A stretch of DNA of 20,391 nt from a virus: IMG/VR virus record IMGVR_UViG_3300005531_000193, positions 1 through 20,391 of that record; one strand, written 5' to 3'. Below the pieces are notes generated by a model that ran no database searches, had not been told where the DNA came from, and saw only the letters and a program-made list of their open reading frames with translations. Below are positions 13,863-19,843 of the stretch, piece by piece; position 1 is the first letter of the stretch, and every line of letters begins with the position of its first letter. The position numbers and the translations under genes were made by a program.

Positions 13863-15229
13863 TGCGGCAGCCTCCCCTCGTGGCGCGGCTCATAGGGGCG
13901 CTTCAGCGCCGCGGCTTGCTCTCGCGCCCGGCGCATTGCCGCCGACATCGCCGCCTTCATGCGCGCATGGTCCTCGGCCTTGCGGTCGATGACGCGGCCG
14001 ATCTGCTCCTCGCCCTCGGCGACGATGAGATGGATTTTGACGGCGCGCTTCTGCCCAAAGCGCCAGCAGCGGCGCACCGCCTGATACCAATCCTCGTAGC
14101 TGAAGGACCGGCCGACGAAGATCATGCGCGCGGCGTGTTGCCAGTTGAGGCCCATGCCCGCCACAGATGGCTTGGTGATGATCGCCTTGGCCTCGCCGGC
14201 GGCGAAGGCTTGGAGGCGCTCTTCCTTGATCTCGACCGAATGCGAGCCGCGGACCTCGACGGCATCGGGGAGACGCGTGATCAGCGCATCGGCCTCGTAG
14301 TTCGTATCTGCCCAGATTACCCATGCTTCACGAGGCTCGGCCGAGACAATCTCGGCCGCGGCATCGGCGCGCGCTTCGCTCGTATGGCGCTTCAGGTCGT
14401 GGATATTCGTGGCGGAGAGATCGCGCACGAAGAGCGAGCCTGCGGGCGCGCGAACGTCGCCTTGTGCGCGATGGCGGATGATCTCGAGCGGCGGCAGCAT
14501 GAAATCCTTGCCGTCGAATCCCAAATCATCGGGAGAGGCCGCCATGCGCGCCCACGACGCCATCCAATCCCAGAAGCTTTGTTGCGCGTGGCCTTTGAGG
14601 CGATAGCGGCCCATCTGCGTCTGATCGGCGATGAACCAGCGCATCAGCATCTCGTTGGATGGCATGACGCCCAGGAATTCGGCGTGCTGGCCCAACTCCA
14701 TGTGATCGTTGGGCGCGGGCGTCGCCGTGCAGGCGAGGCGGAAGCGATGACCGCGGAAGGCTTCGATGAGCGCCCTCGTCGTCTTGCCCGTGAAGCTCTT
14801 CAGGATCGAGCTCTCGTCGAGCGCCACCGCGCCGAAAGCGCCGGGGTCGAGCCTGCCCAATCGGTCGTAGTTGCAGATATTGATGCCGTCGCGCGCGTCC
14901 CCTTGCTCGCGGATGGCGCGCGCCTCACGTCCCCAGCGCTTAGCCTCGGCCTCGATCTGGCGGGCGACGGCAAGCGGCGTCAGGATGAGCGCGCGGTCGT
15001 TCGTGGCTTCCGCCGCCGCCTGGCAGAACTCGATCTCGCACGCCGTCTTGCCGAGGCCGGTATCGTAGAAGATGCCGGCCGATCCGCAGCGCAGCGCAAA
15101 GCGGATTGCGTGCTCCTGATGCGGGAAGAGGCCCGAAGCGACGGCCACCCGCTCGACGCGATCGGCGGCAAGACCTCGCGCGAGGGCGCGCGGCTCCTTC
15201 GACGCAATGAATTCCGCGTAATCCCTCAT
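13850..15229 (-). CDS. SNF2-like DEAD/DEAH-box helicase
   Basis: 459 aa starting MRDYAEFIAS at 15229, which overlaps the preceding TGA as ATGA; the open frame upstream to 15520 is not needed. Helicase motifs appear in order: Q-like FPHQ (35-38), motif I DTGLGKT (56-62), motif II DESS (138-141), motif III ACTATP (166-171), and in the second RecA domain GMGLNWQHA and QAVRRCWRFGQ (about 383-393, motif VI). This SF2 helicase/translocase sits next to a DNA methylase, an arrangement I know from other proteobacterial phages. It may act in replication, recombination or remodelling during modification. The C-terminal 60 residues are highly basic. Confidence 0.92.
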   Translation of the reverse strand: MRDYAEFIASKEPRALARGLAADRVERVAVASGLFPHQEHAIRFALRCGSAGIFYDTGLGKTACEIEFCQAAAEATNDRALILTPLAVARQIEAEAKRWGREARAIREQGDARDGINICNYDRLGRLDPGAFGAVALDESSILKSFTGKTTRALIEAFRGHRFRLACTATPAPNDHMELGQHAEFLGVMPSNEMLMRWFIADQTQMGRYRLKGHAQQSFWDWMASWARMAASPDDLGFDGKDFMLPPLEIIRHRAQGDVRAPAGSLFVRDLSATNIHDLKRHTSEARADAAAEIVSAEPREAWVIWADTNYEADALITRLPDAVEVRGSHSVEIKEERLQAFAAGEAKAIITKPSVAGMGLNWQHAARMIFVGRSFSYEDWYQAVRRCWRFGQKRAVKIHLIVAEGEEQIGRVIDRKAEDHARMKAAMSAAMRRAREQAAALKRPYEPRHEGRLPQWIA

Positions 15230-15447
15230 CCCACGATCCCCAGCCACGCCGCCGCGATGATCGACACCATCTCGTCCCGCGACGCCGCCCTCCGCGGCTC
15301 GACGCCGAACTCGGCGAAGATGTCCTCGTTGCCGACGCCCTCGCGCCGCCACTGCGCGAGCTGCTCCAGCGCGACGGCGAAGGCTTCCGACATGCGGCCT
15401 AGCGGCAAGGGCGGCGGGGATAAGCCGGGCGTGCGAAAGGTTCTCAT
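15226..15447 (-). CDS. Small hypothetical protein
   Basis: 73 aa from ATG at 15447, with ATGA overlaps at both ends: its start overlaps the HTH gene stop, and its stop overlaps the helicase start. The N-terminus is Pro-rich (TPGLSPPPLPLG); the remainder is helical (SEAFAVALEQLAQWRREG, then MVSIIAAAWLGIVG). An internal ATG at residue 19 is a possible alternative start. No family recognised. Tight coupling suggests it serves the helicase or methylase. Confidence 0.65.
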   Translation of the reverse strand: MRTFRTPGLSPPPLPLGRMSEAFAVALEQLAQWRREGVGNEDIFAEFGVEPRRAASRDEMVSIIAAAWLGIVG

Positions 15448-15809
15448 GCCGCATCGCCCTCCCGCGCCGCGAGCTGGACGAGCCGCATCGAGATCGTGTT
15501 GGGCGATCGCCGGTGACCAAACCGCGCGGTCATGGCGCGCGCGATCGCCGAATAGCTATGACCGGCGACGCGCAGAGTCTCGCAATAGAAGTCCTCTTCG
15601 GCCGTAAAGGGCCTAACCTCGATGCCCTTGCGCACGTAAGGCTTTTGCCGAAGCTCCCGCGGCGAATGTAGCCCGTGCCGAACCATCGCGTGCTCGATCG
15701 TCGAGGGATGACGATCCATGAGCTGCGCGATGCGCCCGCGGCTATATCGCTTCGCCGCAAGCTCTTCGAGGCGCCGGATCTCGTCCGGCGAAAGACGACC
15801 GCGTTTCAT
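15444..15809 (-). CDS. Protein with two helix-turn-helix units
   Basis: 121 aa from ATG at 15809, with GGAG nine bases upstream, six bases after the preceding stop. Two DNA-binding-like units are visible. The first, residues 7-47, reads LSPDEIRRLEELAAKRYSRG then IAQLMDRHPSTIEHAMVRHGL, as in small HTH domains of recombinases and transposases. The second, about 68-115, reads FTAEEDFYCETLRVAGHSYS then AIARAMTARFGHRRSPNTISMRL, similar to Myb/SANT-like phage regulators. No catalytic domain follows. It probably regulates or targets the cassette it heads. Confidence 0.75.
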   Translation of the reverse strand: MKRGRLSPDEIRRLEELAAKRYSRGRIAQLMDRHPSTIEHAMVRHGLHSPRELRQKPYVRKGIEVRPFTAEEDFYCETLRVAGHSYSAIARAMTARFGHRRSPNTISMRLVQLAAREGDAA

Positions 15810-15815
15810 GGGCGC

Positions 15816-16697
15816 TTACTCCGCGCCCTGCGCGCCCGCTTCCTCCTTCGCCGGCATCGGCCCGACCGGCGGCTTCTTCTCCTTCGCCGCCTCGCAGCTC
15901 GCCACCCACTCGCGAATGAAGGCCGCGACCTTCTTCGCGCTCATCATGCGCCCGGCGAAGGTGACGGGATGCTCGCCGACGAAGCTATGCTCGGCGATCT
16001 CCCACTGCTCTTTGCCGTAGGGCTTGAGGCGCAGGATCTCGTCGCCGAGCGTAAGGCAATAGACGGGCACGCCGGTATCCTCGGCGATCTCGATGCGATG
16101 GGGAGCGCGCGCCAGCTCCTTGCGCAGGTCGGCAACCGCCCTGACAGGAATCTCGACCACCGACGAGCCTTCGGTAATGAGCCTGTCGCCGATCTCGGCC
16201 GCAACGGCGGAAGGCAGCTTCACCTTGCCGCCCTTCTCGACCTTGAACGGCGAGCCCTTGGCATCGCCCTTCAAGAGGTCGGGTTGATCGGGATCGGCCT
16301 TGGCCGGCGCGCGCTCGCCGAGGAATTCGGTTGCCGACGCATCGATGAGCAGCACGCGCTTGCCCTGGAGGAGCGCCACGTTGAGAGCCGCGCTGTCCGT
16401 CGCCGGCAGTCCGTCGAAGGTGAGTTCGCAGCCCTTATCCGTGATCGAGACCTTCTTCACGCGCGCGGTGACGTGCTTTCGCTCGCGCGCGGCGATGAGC
16501 ATCACGGCCTTGTGAATGACCTCTTCGGAGCACTGGTCGGCGCGGGCGATAAGCGATTTCTGCTCGCCTTCGCTCGACTTGGCCCATGGCTTAGGCAGAT
16601 GCTTGATAAATTCTAGAAGTACGCTGCGAAAGTCTCCCTTCAGCGTCTCGGCCGCCATCGGCACCGCTAAATCGTGTCCGTTGCCCTTCGCTCCCAT
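15816..16697 (-). CDS. Conserved phage protein of unknown function
   Basis: 293 aa from ATG at 16697, with an excellent ribosome binding site (GAGGAGG, nine bases upstream). The N-terminal half (LLEFIKHLPKPWAKSSEGEQ, then VIHKAVMLIAARERKHVTARVKKVSI) belongs to a type I recognise from other phage early regions: a helical segment with 'HLPKPW', a beta region, then LLQGKRVLLIDASATEFLGER. The C-terminal half has KVKLPSAVAAEIGDRLITEG and ends in a charged, proline-rich tail. Placement ahead of the helicase/methylase cassette suggests DNA metabolism, but no catalytic motif is visible. Confidence 0.75.
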   Translation of the reverse strand: MGAKGNGHDLAVPMAAETLKGDFRSVLLEFIKHLPKPWAKSSEGEQKSLIARADQCSEEVIHKAVMLIAARERKHVTARVKKVSITDKGCELTFDGLPATDSAALNVALLQGKRVLLIDASATEFLGERAPAKADPDQPDLLKGDAKGSPFKVEKGGKVKLPSAVAAEIGDRLITEGSSVVEIPVRAVADLRKELARAPHRIEIAEDTGVPVYCLTLGDEILRLKPYGKEQWEIAEHSFVGEHPVTFAGRMMSAKKVAAFIREWVASCEAAKEKKPPVGPMPAKEEAGAQGAE

Positions 16698-16777
16698 GAT
16701 TTTCCCCTCCTCGCTTCTTGGTGAAGTCTCCCTCGGCGCCGGGACGCGATCCCTCAGCTACGCGCGACGAACCTCCC

Positions 16778-17161
16778 TTACTCCGTCACTTCCGTCTCGC
16801 CCGTGCGATCCGCCGGCACAGCCGATAGACCGCGCGCAACAGCAGCAGCGCCGCGCGCTCGGCGCCGATCAGCAGCGCCAGCAACGCGACGACGAGATAT
16901 TTCCGCGCTTTCCCCATGAAGCGCCCTTTCGAGATCGAGCCGCAGCCGGCGCAAATGCGATTCGCGCCGGGCGATGACGTGCAAGAGATGCGTCGCGAGC
17001 CGCGCGGCCAGCCGCTGCGGCACGGAGCCGGCCGCGTAGCGCTTGGCGGTGCGCACGGGCACGGCAAGCTCGCGCGCCAGGTGCTTCGCCGCGTGTTGCG
17101 GGTAGGCCGCGGGAATATGCTCCGTGAGATTGAGAAAGTGGCCCTTCTGGTACCGCGACAT
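16778..17161 (-). CDS. Small HTH-like early protein
   Basis: 127 aa beginning MSRYQKGHFLNLTEHIPAAY at 17161; GAGGAAG lies eight bases upstream. An in-frame ATG at 17326 would extend it by 55 residues but has no ribosome binding site and would run through a strong hairpin. The segment AAYPQHAAKHLARELAVPVRT then AKRYAAGSVPQRLAARLATHLL has a helix-turn-helix-like rhythm, as in small regulators where a conserved Trp or Tyr follows the turn. After about residue 85 the sequence becomes a run of Arg/Ala and overlaps a second small gene, so the functional part may be only the first two-thirds. Confidence 0.65.
   Translation of the reverse strand: MSRYQKGHFLNLTEHIPAAYPQHAAKHLARELAVPVRTAKRYAAGSVPQRLAARLATHLLHVIARRESHLRRLRLDLERALHGESAEISRRRVAGAADRRRARGAAAVARGLSAVPADRTGETEVTE
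16786..16917 (-). CDS. Small single-TM protein nested in another frame
   Basis: 43 aa from ATG at 16917, with AAAGGG about seven bases upstream. The sequence MGKARKYLVVALLALLIG has a basic N-terminus, one hydrophobic helix (about residues 7-28) and a very basic C-terminus (YRLCRRIARARRK). The whole gene lies inside the 3' half of the HTH-like gene in another frame. Either this is the real coding unit and the upstream protein is shorter, or both are made. No family can be named. Confidence 0.5.
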   Translation of the reverse strand: MGKARKYLVVALLALLIGAERAALLLLRAVYRLCRRIARARRK

Positions 17162-17232
17162 GTGCTTGCTTCCTCTGGCAGTGTCGGTGCCGGTGAGAGC
17201 ACGCACGTTGCGATGTGAAAGGAGGAGCCCCA

Positions 17233-17264
17233 GGCCGGCGCGGGAGTGTGAGACCGCGCCGGCC
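17233..17264. other. Perfect 11-bp GC hairpin in the early operon
   Basis: GGCCGGCGCGG (17233-17243) and CCGCGCCGGCC (17254-17264) pair perfectly around a 10-base loop, GAGTGTGAGA. It lies in the 166-bp gap (17162-17327) between two early genes, a stretch in which I see no other gene I trust. No T-run follows on either strand, so it is not a standard intrinsic terminator. It could be an attenuator, an RNA-processing site, or a protein-binding site. Confidence 0.5.
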
Positions 17265-17327
17265 GTCTCCACGCGTCCGTCAGCAAAGGGGGCGCGGAGA
17301 AGCGGATATGCGAGCGCCGAGGCCATG

Positions 17328-17654
17328 TCAGGCGCGCCGATCGTCGGTAAAGCCGGGAGGCGCGGCGCTGGGCTCTGCGGCGCCATCGCCCTCGATGAAG
17401 GCCACATAACGGCTGGCCGCGTCGAGCGCGCCGCAGACGTTGTCGTGGAAGATCGGCGCCACGAGCCGGATGACATCGTAGCGCACGTGGGAGAAGCCCT
17501 TCAGCGCGTCGCTCTGGCCCTTCTGATAGGCGGCGTCGAGATCGGCTTGAGTGAAGCGCTTCAGCGCCGCCACCTCGGCAGCGGTCATCGACGCTTCCGC
17601 ATCGGGATAGGCGATCGGGCCGAAGCCAATGCGGCGTCTTTGTTCGTCGCTCAT
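17328..17654 (-). CDS. Small hypothetical early protein
   Basis: 108 aa from ATG at 17654, overlapping the stop of a 12-codon ORF as ATGA. The sequence begins MSDEQRRRIGFGPIAYPDAE, has a helical middle (AAEVAALKRFTQADLDAAYQ, then KGQSDALKGF), and includes FHDNVCGALDAASRYVAFIEG. A single cysteine is present, with no membrane segment. No family is recognised. As one of the first genes behind the Cro promoter it would be made early after induction. Confidence 0.7.
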   Translation of the reverse strand: MSDEQRRRIGFGPIAYPDAEASMTAAEVAALKRFTQADLDAAYQKGQSDALKGFSHVRYDVIRLVAPIFHDNVCGALDAASRYVAFIEGDGAAEPSAAPPGFTDDRRA

Positions 17655-17689
17655 GCCGCCCTCCGGCGCTTGCGCTTAGGCCGGGTCAT
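17651..17689 (-). CDS. 12-codon basic peptide ORF bridging two genes
   Basis: The frame reads MTRPKRKRRRAA and is 39 bases including the stop. Its ATG overlaps the Cro stop as ATGA and its own TGA overlaps the ATG of the 108-aa gene as ATGA, so a ribosome could pass through all three frames by termination-reinitiation. It is either a tiny expressed Arg/Lys-rich peptide or only a relay for translational coupling. No homology can be argued at this length. Confidence 0.35.
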   Translation of the reverse strand: MTRPKRKRRRAA

Positions 17690-17928
17690 GCGGCGCTCCG
17701 GCGCCGGCGCTTTGCCGGAACGTCAGCGAGCGATTGTGCGGCGCGTTTCTGCCGCATGAACTGAACGACCTTTTGACGCGTGGATCGACGGCACTCACGC
17801 CCGGCGCGAAGCTCAAAGACAAAACGCGGGTCTTTAACCGCCTCGGCGCCGAAGGCTGTCGGCGTCATTCCCGTGCGCGAAAGGAAGGCCTCTACCTCGC
17901 CGAGTAGCGGATCGTGAATCTCATCCAT
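17686..17928 (-). CDS. Cro-like repressor
   Basis: 80 aa starting MDEIHDPLLGEVEAFLSRTG at 17928. The helix-turn-helix lies in EAFLSRTGMTPTAFGAEAVK, followed by DPRFVFELRAGRECRRSTRQ and KVVQFMRQKRAAQS; this is the layout of short Cro/C1-type phage regulators. It is transcribed away from the CI gene, from a promoter whose -10 box ends eight bases before the ATG, so the message probably begins at or next to the start codon. The sequence just upstream, GCCTCC, is not a ribosome binding site. It would repress lysogeny genes and allow the leftward operon to run. Confidence 0.8.
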   Translation of the reverse strand: MDEIHDPLLGEVEAFLSRTGMTPTAFGAEAVKDPRFVFELRAGRECRRSTRQKVVQFMRQKRAAQSLADVPAKRRRRSAA

Positions 17929-17935
17929 GGAGGCG

Positions 17936-17964
17936 ACAATAATAGGTACTTCCCTATCAGTCAA
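17936..17964 (-). promoter_or_regulatory. Leftward (cro/early) sigma-70 promoter
   Basis: On the minus strand TTGACT (17964-17959) is followed by a 17-base spacer (17958-17942) and TATTGT (17941-17936). The spacer contains the whole 16-bp operator at 17942-17957. Expected transcription start is at about 17930-17928, coinciding with the Cro ATG. CI bound to the spacer would exclude RNA polymerase. The rightward promoter near 19800 has the same design. Confidence 0.75.
17942..17957. promoter_or_regulatory. CI/Cro operator 1
   Basis: ATAGGTACTTCCCTAT has outer arms ATAGG and CCTAT around six bases. It matches the site at 19795-19810 in position relative to promoter boxes, length and arms, and is the probable binding site for a dimeric phage repressor. 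Confidence 0.7.
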
Positions 17965-17977
17965 GAGGGTAGAACCT

Positions 17978-17993
17978 ATTGGGAATTCCCTAT
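17978..17993. promoter_or_regulatory. CI/Cro operator 2
   Basis: ATTGGGAATTCCCTAT contains the perfect 10-bp palindrome GGGAATTCCC and shares its right half, TTCCCTAT, with operators 1 and 3. It lies 36 bp (centre to centre) from operator 1, over the putative -35 region of the cI promoter, so it could mediate autoregulation of CI. Confidence 0.6.
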
Positions 17994-18008
17994 CGGTCCT
18001 GCAAAAAT
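17979..18008 (+). promoter_or_regulatory. Putative cI maintenance promoter
   Basis: TTGGGA (17979-17984), an 18-base spacer and AAAAAT (18003-18008) give a weak sigma-70-like pair, each box with about four of six consensus matches. Transcription would start close to the CI ATG at 18017. The -35 box overlaps operator 2, as expected of a repressor-controlled promoter. The weak boxes make this tentative. Confidence 0.4.
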
Positions 18009-18016
18009 CTCGGCCG

Positions 18017-18703
18017 ATGGAACTGGACACGGTGCGCCAAAGACTTGCGCAACTTATCAATGATCAAGAGACCGACCTTAAGGCGGTTTCTCTAAAGATC
18101 GGCAAGAATCACGCCTATCTGCAACAGTTCCTCAGCAAGGGCGTGCCGCGCACGCTCCCGGAGGATGTCAGAGAGGCGCTAGGCGCGCATTTCGGCGTGT
18201 CGCCGGACGAATTCAAATCGAGGCCCGGCCAAAAGCTCGCCGCAACCCCCGTGCCGAGAGGCGAACCAATTACCATCGGCGGCGAGGAATACGAAACACT
18301 TCCGGTCTTCGATTTGCGCCTGTCGGCAGGGCCGGGCGCATGGGAGGACGGTGATGGACAGCCGCTGTATTTCGAGCCCTATCGCCGGCAATGGTTGAAA
18401 TCTCTCACTGCCGCTACGCAGGGATATCTGATGATAGCGCGGGTAGATGGCGACAGCATGGAGCCGACGCTGTACGGCGGCGACCAAGTGCTCATTGATC
18501 TCACCAAGAATCGCGCGAGTAGGGACGGAATTTATGGCTTGCGACGCTCTGACGATCTGCATGTAAAGAGAATATCGGTCGATCCGCAAAGTGGCATGCT
18601 CACAATTCTGAGCGACAATGCCCGCTACCCACCGTACCCGAATGTGGACCCCGACAGCATTTCCGTGATCGGCAGGGTCATCTGGCTCGGCCGCAAAATA
18701 TGA
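18017..18703 (+). CDS. CI-type repressor with LexA/S24 autoprotease domain
   Basis: 228 aa from MELDTVRQRL at 18017. The N-terminal HTH covers about residues 18-41 (DQETDLKAVSLKIGKNHAYL, then QQFLSKG). After a linker the S24 domain starts at LPVFDLRLSAGPG, where Ala104-Gly105 aligns with the LexA self-cleavage bond. The catalytic serine is Ser147 in DGDSMEPTL and the lysine is Lys184 in LHVKRI. SOS-linked self-cleavage and prophage induction are therefore expected. No ribosome binding site precedes the ATG, which fits a leaderless or very short-leader message. An upstream in-frame ATG at 17927 would run through both operators and is unlikely. The gene is divergent from cro. Confidence 0.9.
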   Translation: MELDTVRQRLAQLINDQETDLKAVSLKIGKNHAYLQQFLSKGVPRTLPEDVREALGAHFGVSPDEFKSRPGQKLAATPVPRGEPITIGGEEYETLPVFDLRLSAGPGAWEDGDGQPLYFEPYRRQWLKSLTAATQGYLMIARVDGDSMEPTLYGGDQVLIDLTKNRASRDGIYGLRRSDDLHVKRISVDPQSGMLTILSDNARYPPYPNVDPDSISVIGRVIWLGRKI

Positions 18704-18754
18704 CGACAGCACAGGCATACAAGCACGTTCCATCGCACAACCGAAGAGGCGCGG

Positions 18755-19447
18755 ATGGGGGACGTTGCAGACGAGATCGGGCTCAGCAAGCTGCTCGGGC
18801 ACAATCGATACTTTCTATACGCACGCACGAGCATCGCGCTGGAATATGCCTCCGAAGCGCTCGATGAATTGAGCCAGGCCATCAACCATCATGTTTACGT
18901 GCTCTGCCCCTTTGGCAGCGTCGGGTCGTGGCTGAACGGCTTCGTTCTCCGCATTCATAGCAAGGAGGCGCTGGATGAGATCGCCGGGCGGCTCTCGTCG
19001 GCCCTGTCGCGCTTTGACGCCTGGGTGATCCATGACGGCATCGCGAGTGCGCGCGAATCGCATGGCCACGGCCTTGTCACACGTTATTTCGCCGAGGCAG
19101 CCAGACAGGGAAAGCCATTCAGCATGGCGCAGATTTTTCTCACCTATGCCGATGATGAGCGCGATCCAGATACCGCCTCGCCGGCATTGGCGACGAAGTT
19201 CCGCGGCCTTCTCCTGCCGGCGTTTCACTTCGCCGACGGTCGGATCCTGTTGTTTCGATCGGCCGAACCTGCGCCGTCGCTATGCCGCCGCACCGAACGA
19301 TCGCTAGGGCGGCTTCACTGCATTTCCATCGCCGATGCGGATGGCGGCGAGGCGTGCTCACTCAAGGAATATCGGCCGCTTTGGGAAATGGTAAATCTGG
19401 AGGAGACGGATTTACGTTTCTTCGCAGAAGATCAGGACGAAGGATAA
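18755..19447 (+). CDS. Unrecognised 230-aa protein downstream of cI
   Basis: The ATG at 18755 has GAAGAGG five bases upstream and lies 51 bp after cI, so it is probably cotranscribed and expressed in the lysogen. Base composition is less GC-rich than in the leftward block. Visible features are an N-terminal segment LLGHNRYFLYARTSIALEYA, a conserved-looking VLCPFGSVGSWLNGFVLRIH, a His-rich SARESHGHGLVTRYF, and a C-terminal region with PAFHFADGRILLFRSAEPAP. No signal peptide or membrane helix is present. I do not recognise a family. Position next to the repressor fits lysogenic conversion, immunity or exclusion, but no activity is shown. Its 3' end overlaps the convergent gene by 86 bp. Confidence 0.75.
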   Translation: MGDVADEIGLSKLLGHNRYFLYARTSIALEYASEALDELSQAINHHVYVLCPFGSVGSWLNGFVLRIHSKEALDEIAGRLSSALSRFDAWVIHDGIASARESHGHGLVTRYFAEAARQGKPFSMAQIFLTYADDERDPDTASPALATKFRGLLLPAFHFADGRILLFRSAEPAPSLCRRTERSLGRLHCISIADADGGEACSLKEYRPLWEMVNLEETDLRFFAEDQDEG

Positions 19448-19709
19448 GGCGGCGTTCCCTCCCGCCGCGAGAATAGAGGCTCTTTCGCTCGGATTCCCTC
19501 GCCTGAGCCTGTGACACCGCCGCGGCAGGTTGCGTGGGTATCGGCATCCAGTGCGTCGGCTCCTCGAAAACCTCGAAGAGCGCGAACGGCTTGGCGTCAT
19601 ACCATTGGCCATCGCGGCGATAGGCCAAGGAAGGTATCTGCTCCCATCCCGCAACGAGCACGAAACCGCGCGTCGTCTGCGGCGCTGTCTCGACCGGCTG
19701 CCACTCCAT
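19362..19709 (-). CDS. DUF551-like small protein
   Basis: 115 aa from ATG at 19709 (MEWQPVETAPQTTRGFVLVA), with GGAGG six bases upstream. The first 60 residues follow the DUF551 pattern: W at the start, TAP, a short strand, RRDGQWYDAKP, and THWMPIPTQP near the end. The family is common in phages and has no known function. After THWMPIP the remaining 55 residues are unlike the family and lie opposite the 3' end of the plus-strand gene, so they are probably a read-on tail. Confidence 0.7.
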   Translation of the reverse strand: MEWQPVETAPQTTRGFVLVAGWEQIPSLAYRRDGQWYDAKPFALFEVFEEPTHWMPIPTQPAAAVSQAQARESERKSLYSRGGRERRLILRPDLLRRNVNPSPPDLPFPKAADIP

Positions 19710-19752
19710 CCACACCTCCAAAATCCAAGCCGCTCAGCGGGTTGGCGTCATC

Positions 19753-19781
19753 ATCATACGTCGGCGGCAATAGTAGGCGAA
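19753..19781 (-). promoter_or_regulatory. Possible promoter for the DUF551-like gene
   Basis: On the minus strand TTCGCC (19781-19776), a 17-base spacer and TATGAT (19758-19753) precede the ATG by about 45 bases. The -10 box is good and the -35 box is poor. It lies back to back with the rightward promoter starting at 19788, so CI bound near 19795 could affect both. Confidence 0.35.
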
Positions 19782-19787
19782 AACCTA

Positions 19788-19816
19788 TTGACTGATAGGG
19801 TGTTCCCTATTATGCT
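19788..19816 (+). promoter_or_regulatory. Rightward early promoter with CI operator in its spacer
   Basis: TTGACT (19788-19793), a 17-base spacer and TATGCT (19811-19816) form a strong sigma-70 promoter. The spacer holds ATAGGGTGTTCCCTAT (19795-19810), a 16-bp palindrome with arms ATAGGG and CCCTAT. The arrangement duplicates the cro promoter, including the -35 sequence and the operator position. Transcription should start near 19822-19824 and read into the 108-aa gene, which has a normal leader and ribosome binding site. Confidence 0.75.
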
Positions 19817-19843
19817 CGTCTCCACATTCGATGGAGACCGCCG

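Noticed and set aside
12948-15229. Restriction-modification or BREX-like defence island
   Set aside because: Methylase and SNF2-like helicase are adjacent, but no restriction endonuclease, specificity subunit, PglZ or Brx genes are present, and the neighbours are phage replication and recombination genes. A phage-encoded module is the simpler reading.
13862-15607. Plus-strand open frame of 581 codons opposite the helicase
   Set aside because: It is an antisense shadow: the minus strand shows all helicase motifs in order, and the plus-strand translation has no recognisable domain and is Arg/Ala-rich.
17162-17326. 55-residue N-terminal extension of the HTH-like early protein from ATG at 17326
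   Set aside because: It has no ribosome binding site, runs through the strong hairpin, and yields no recognisable sequence, whereas ATG 17161 has GAGGAAG upstream. Not fully excluded.
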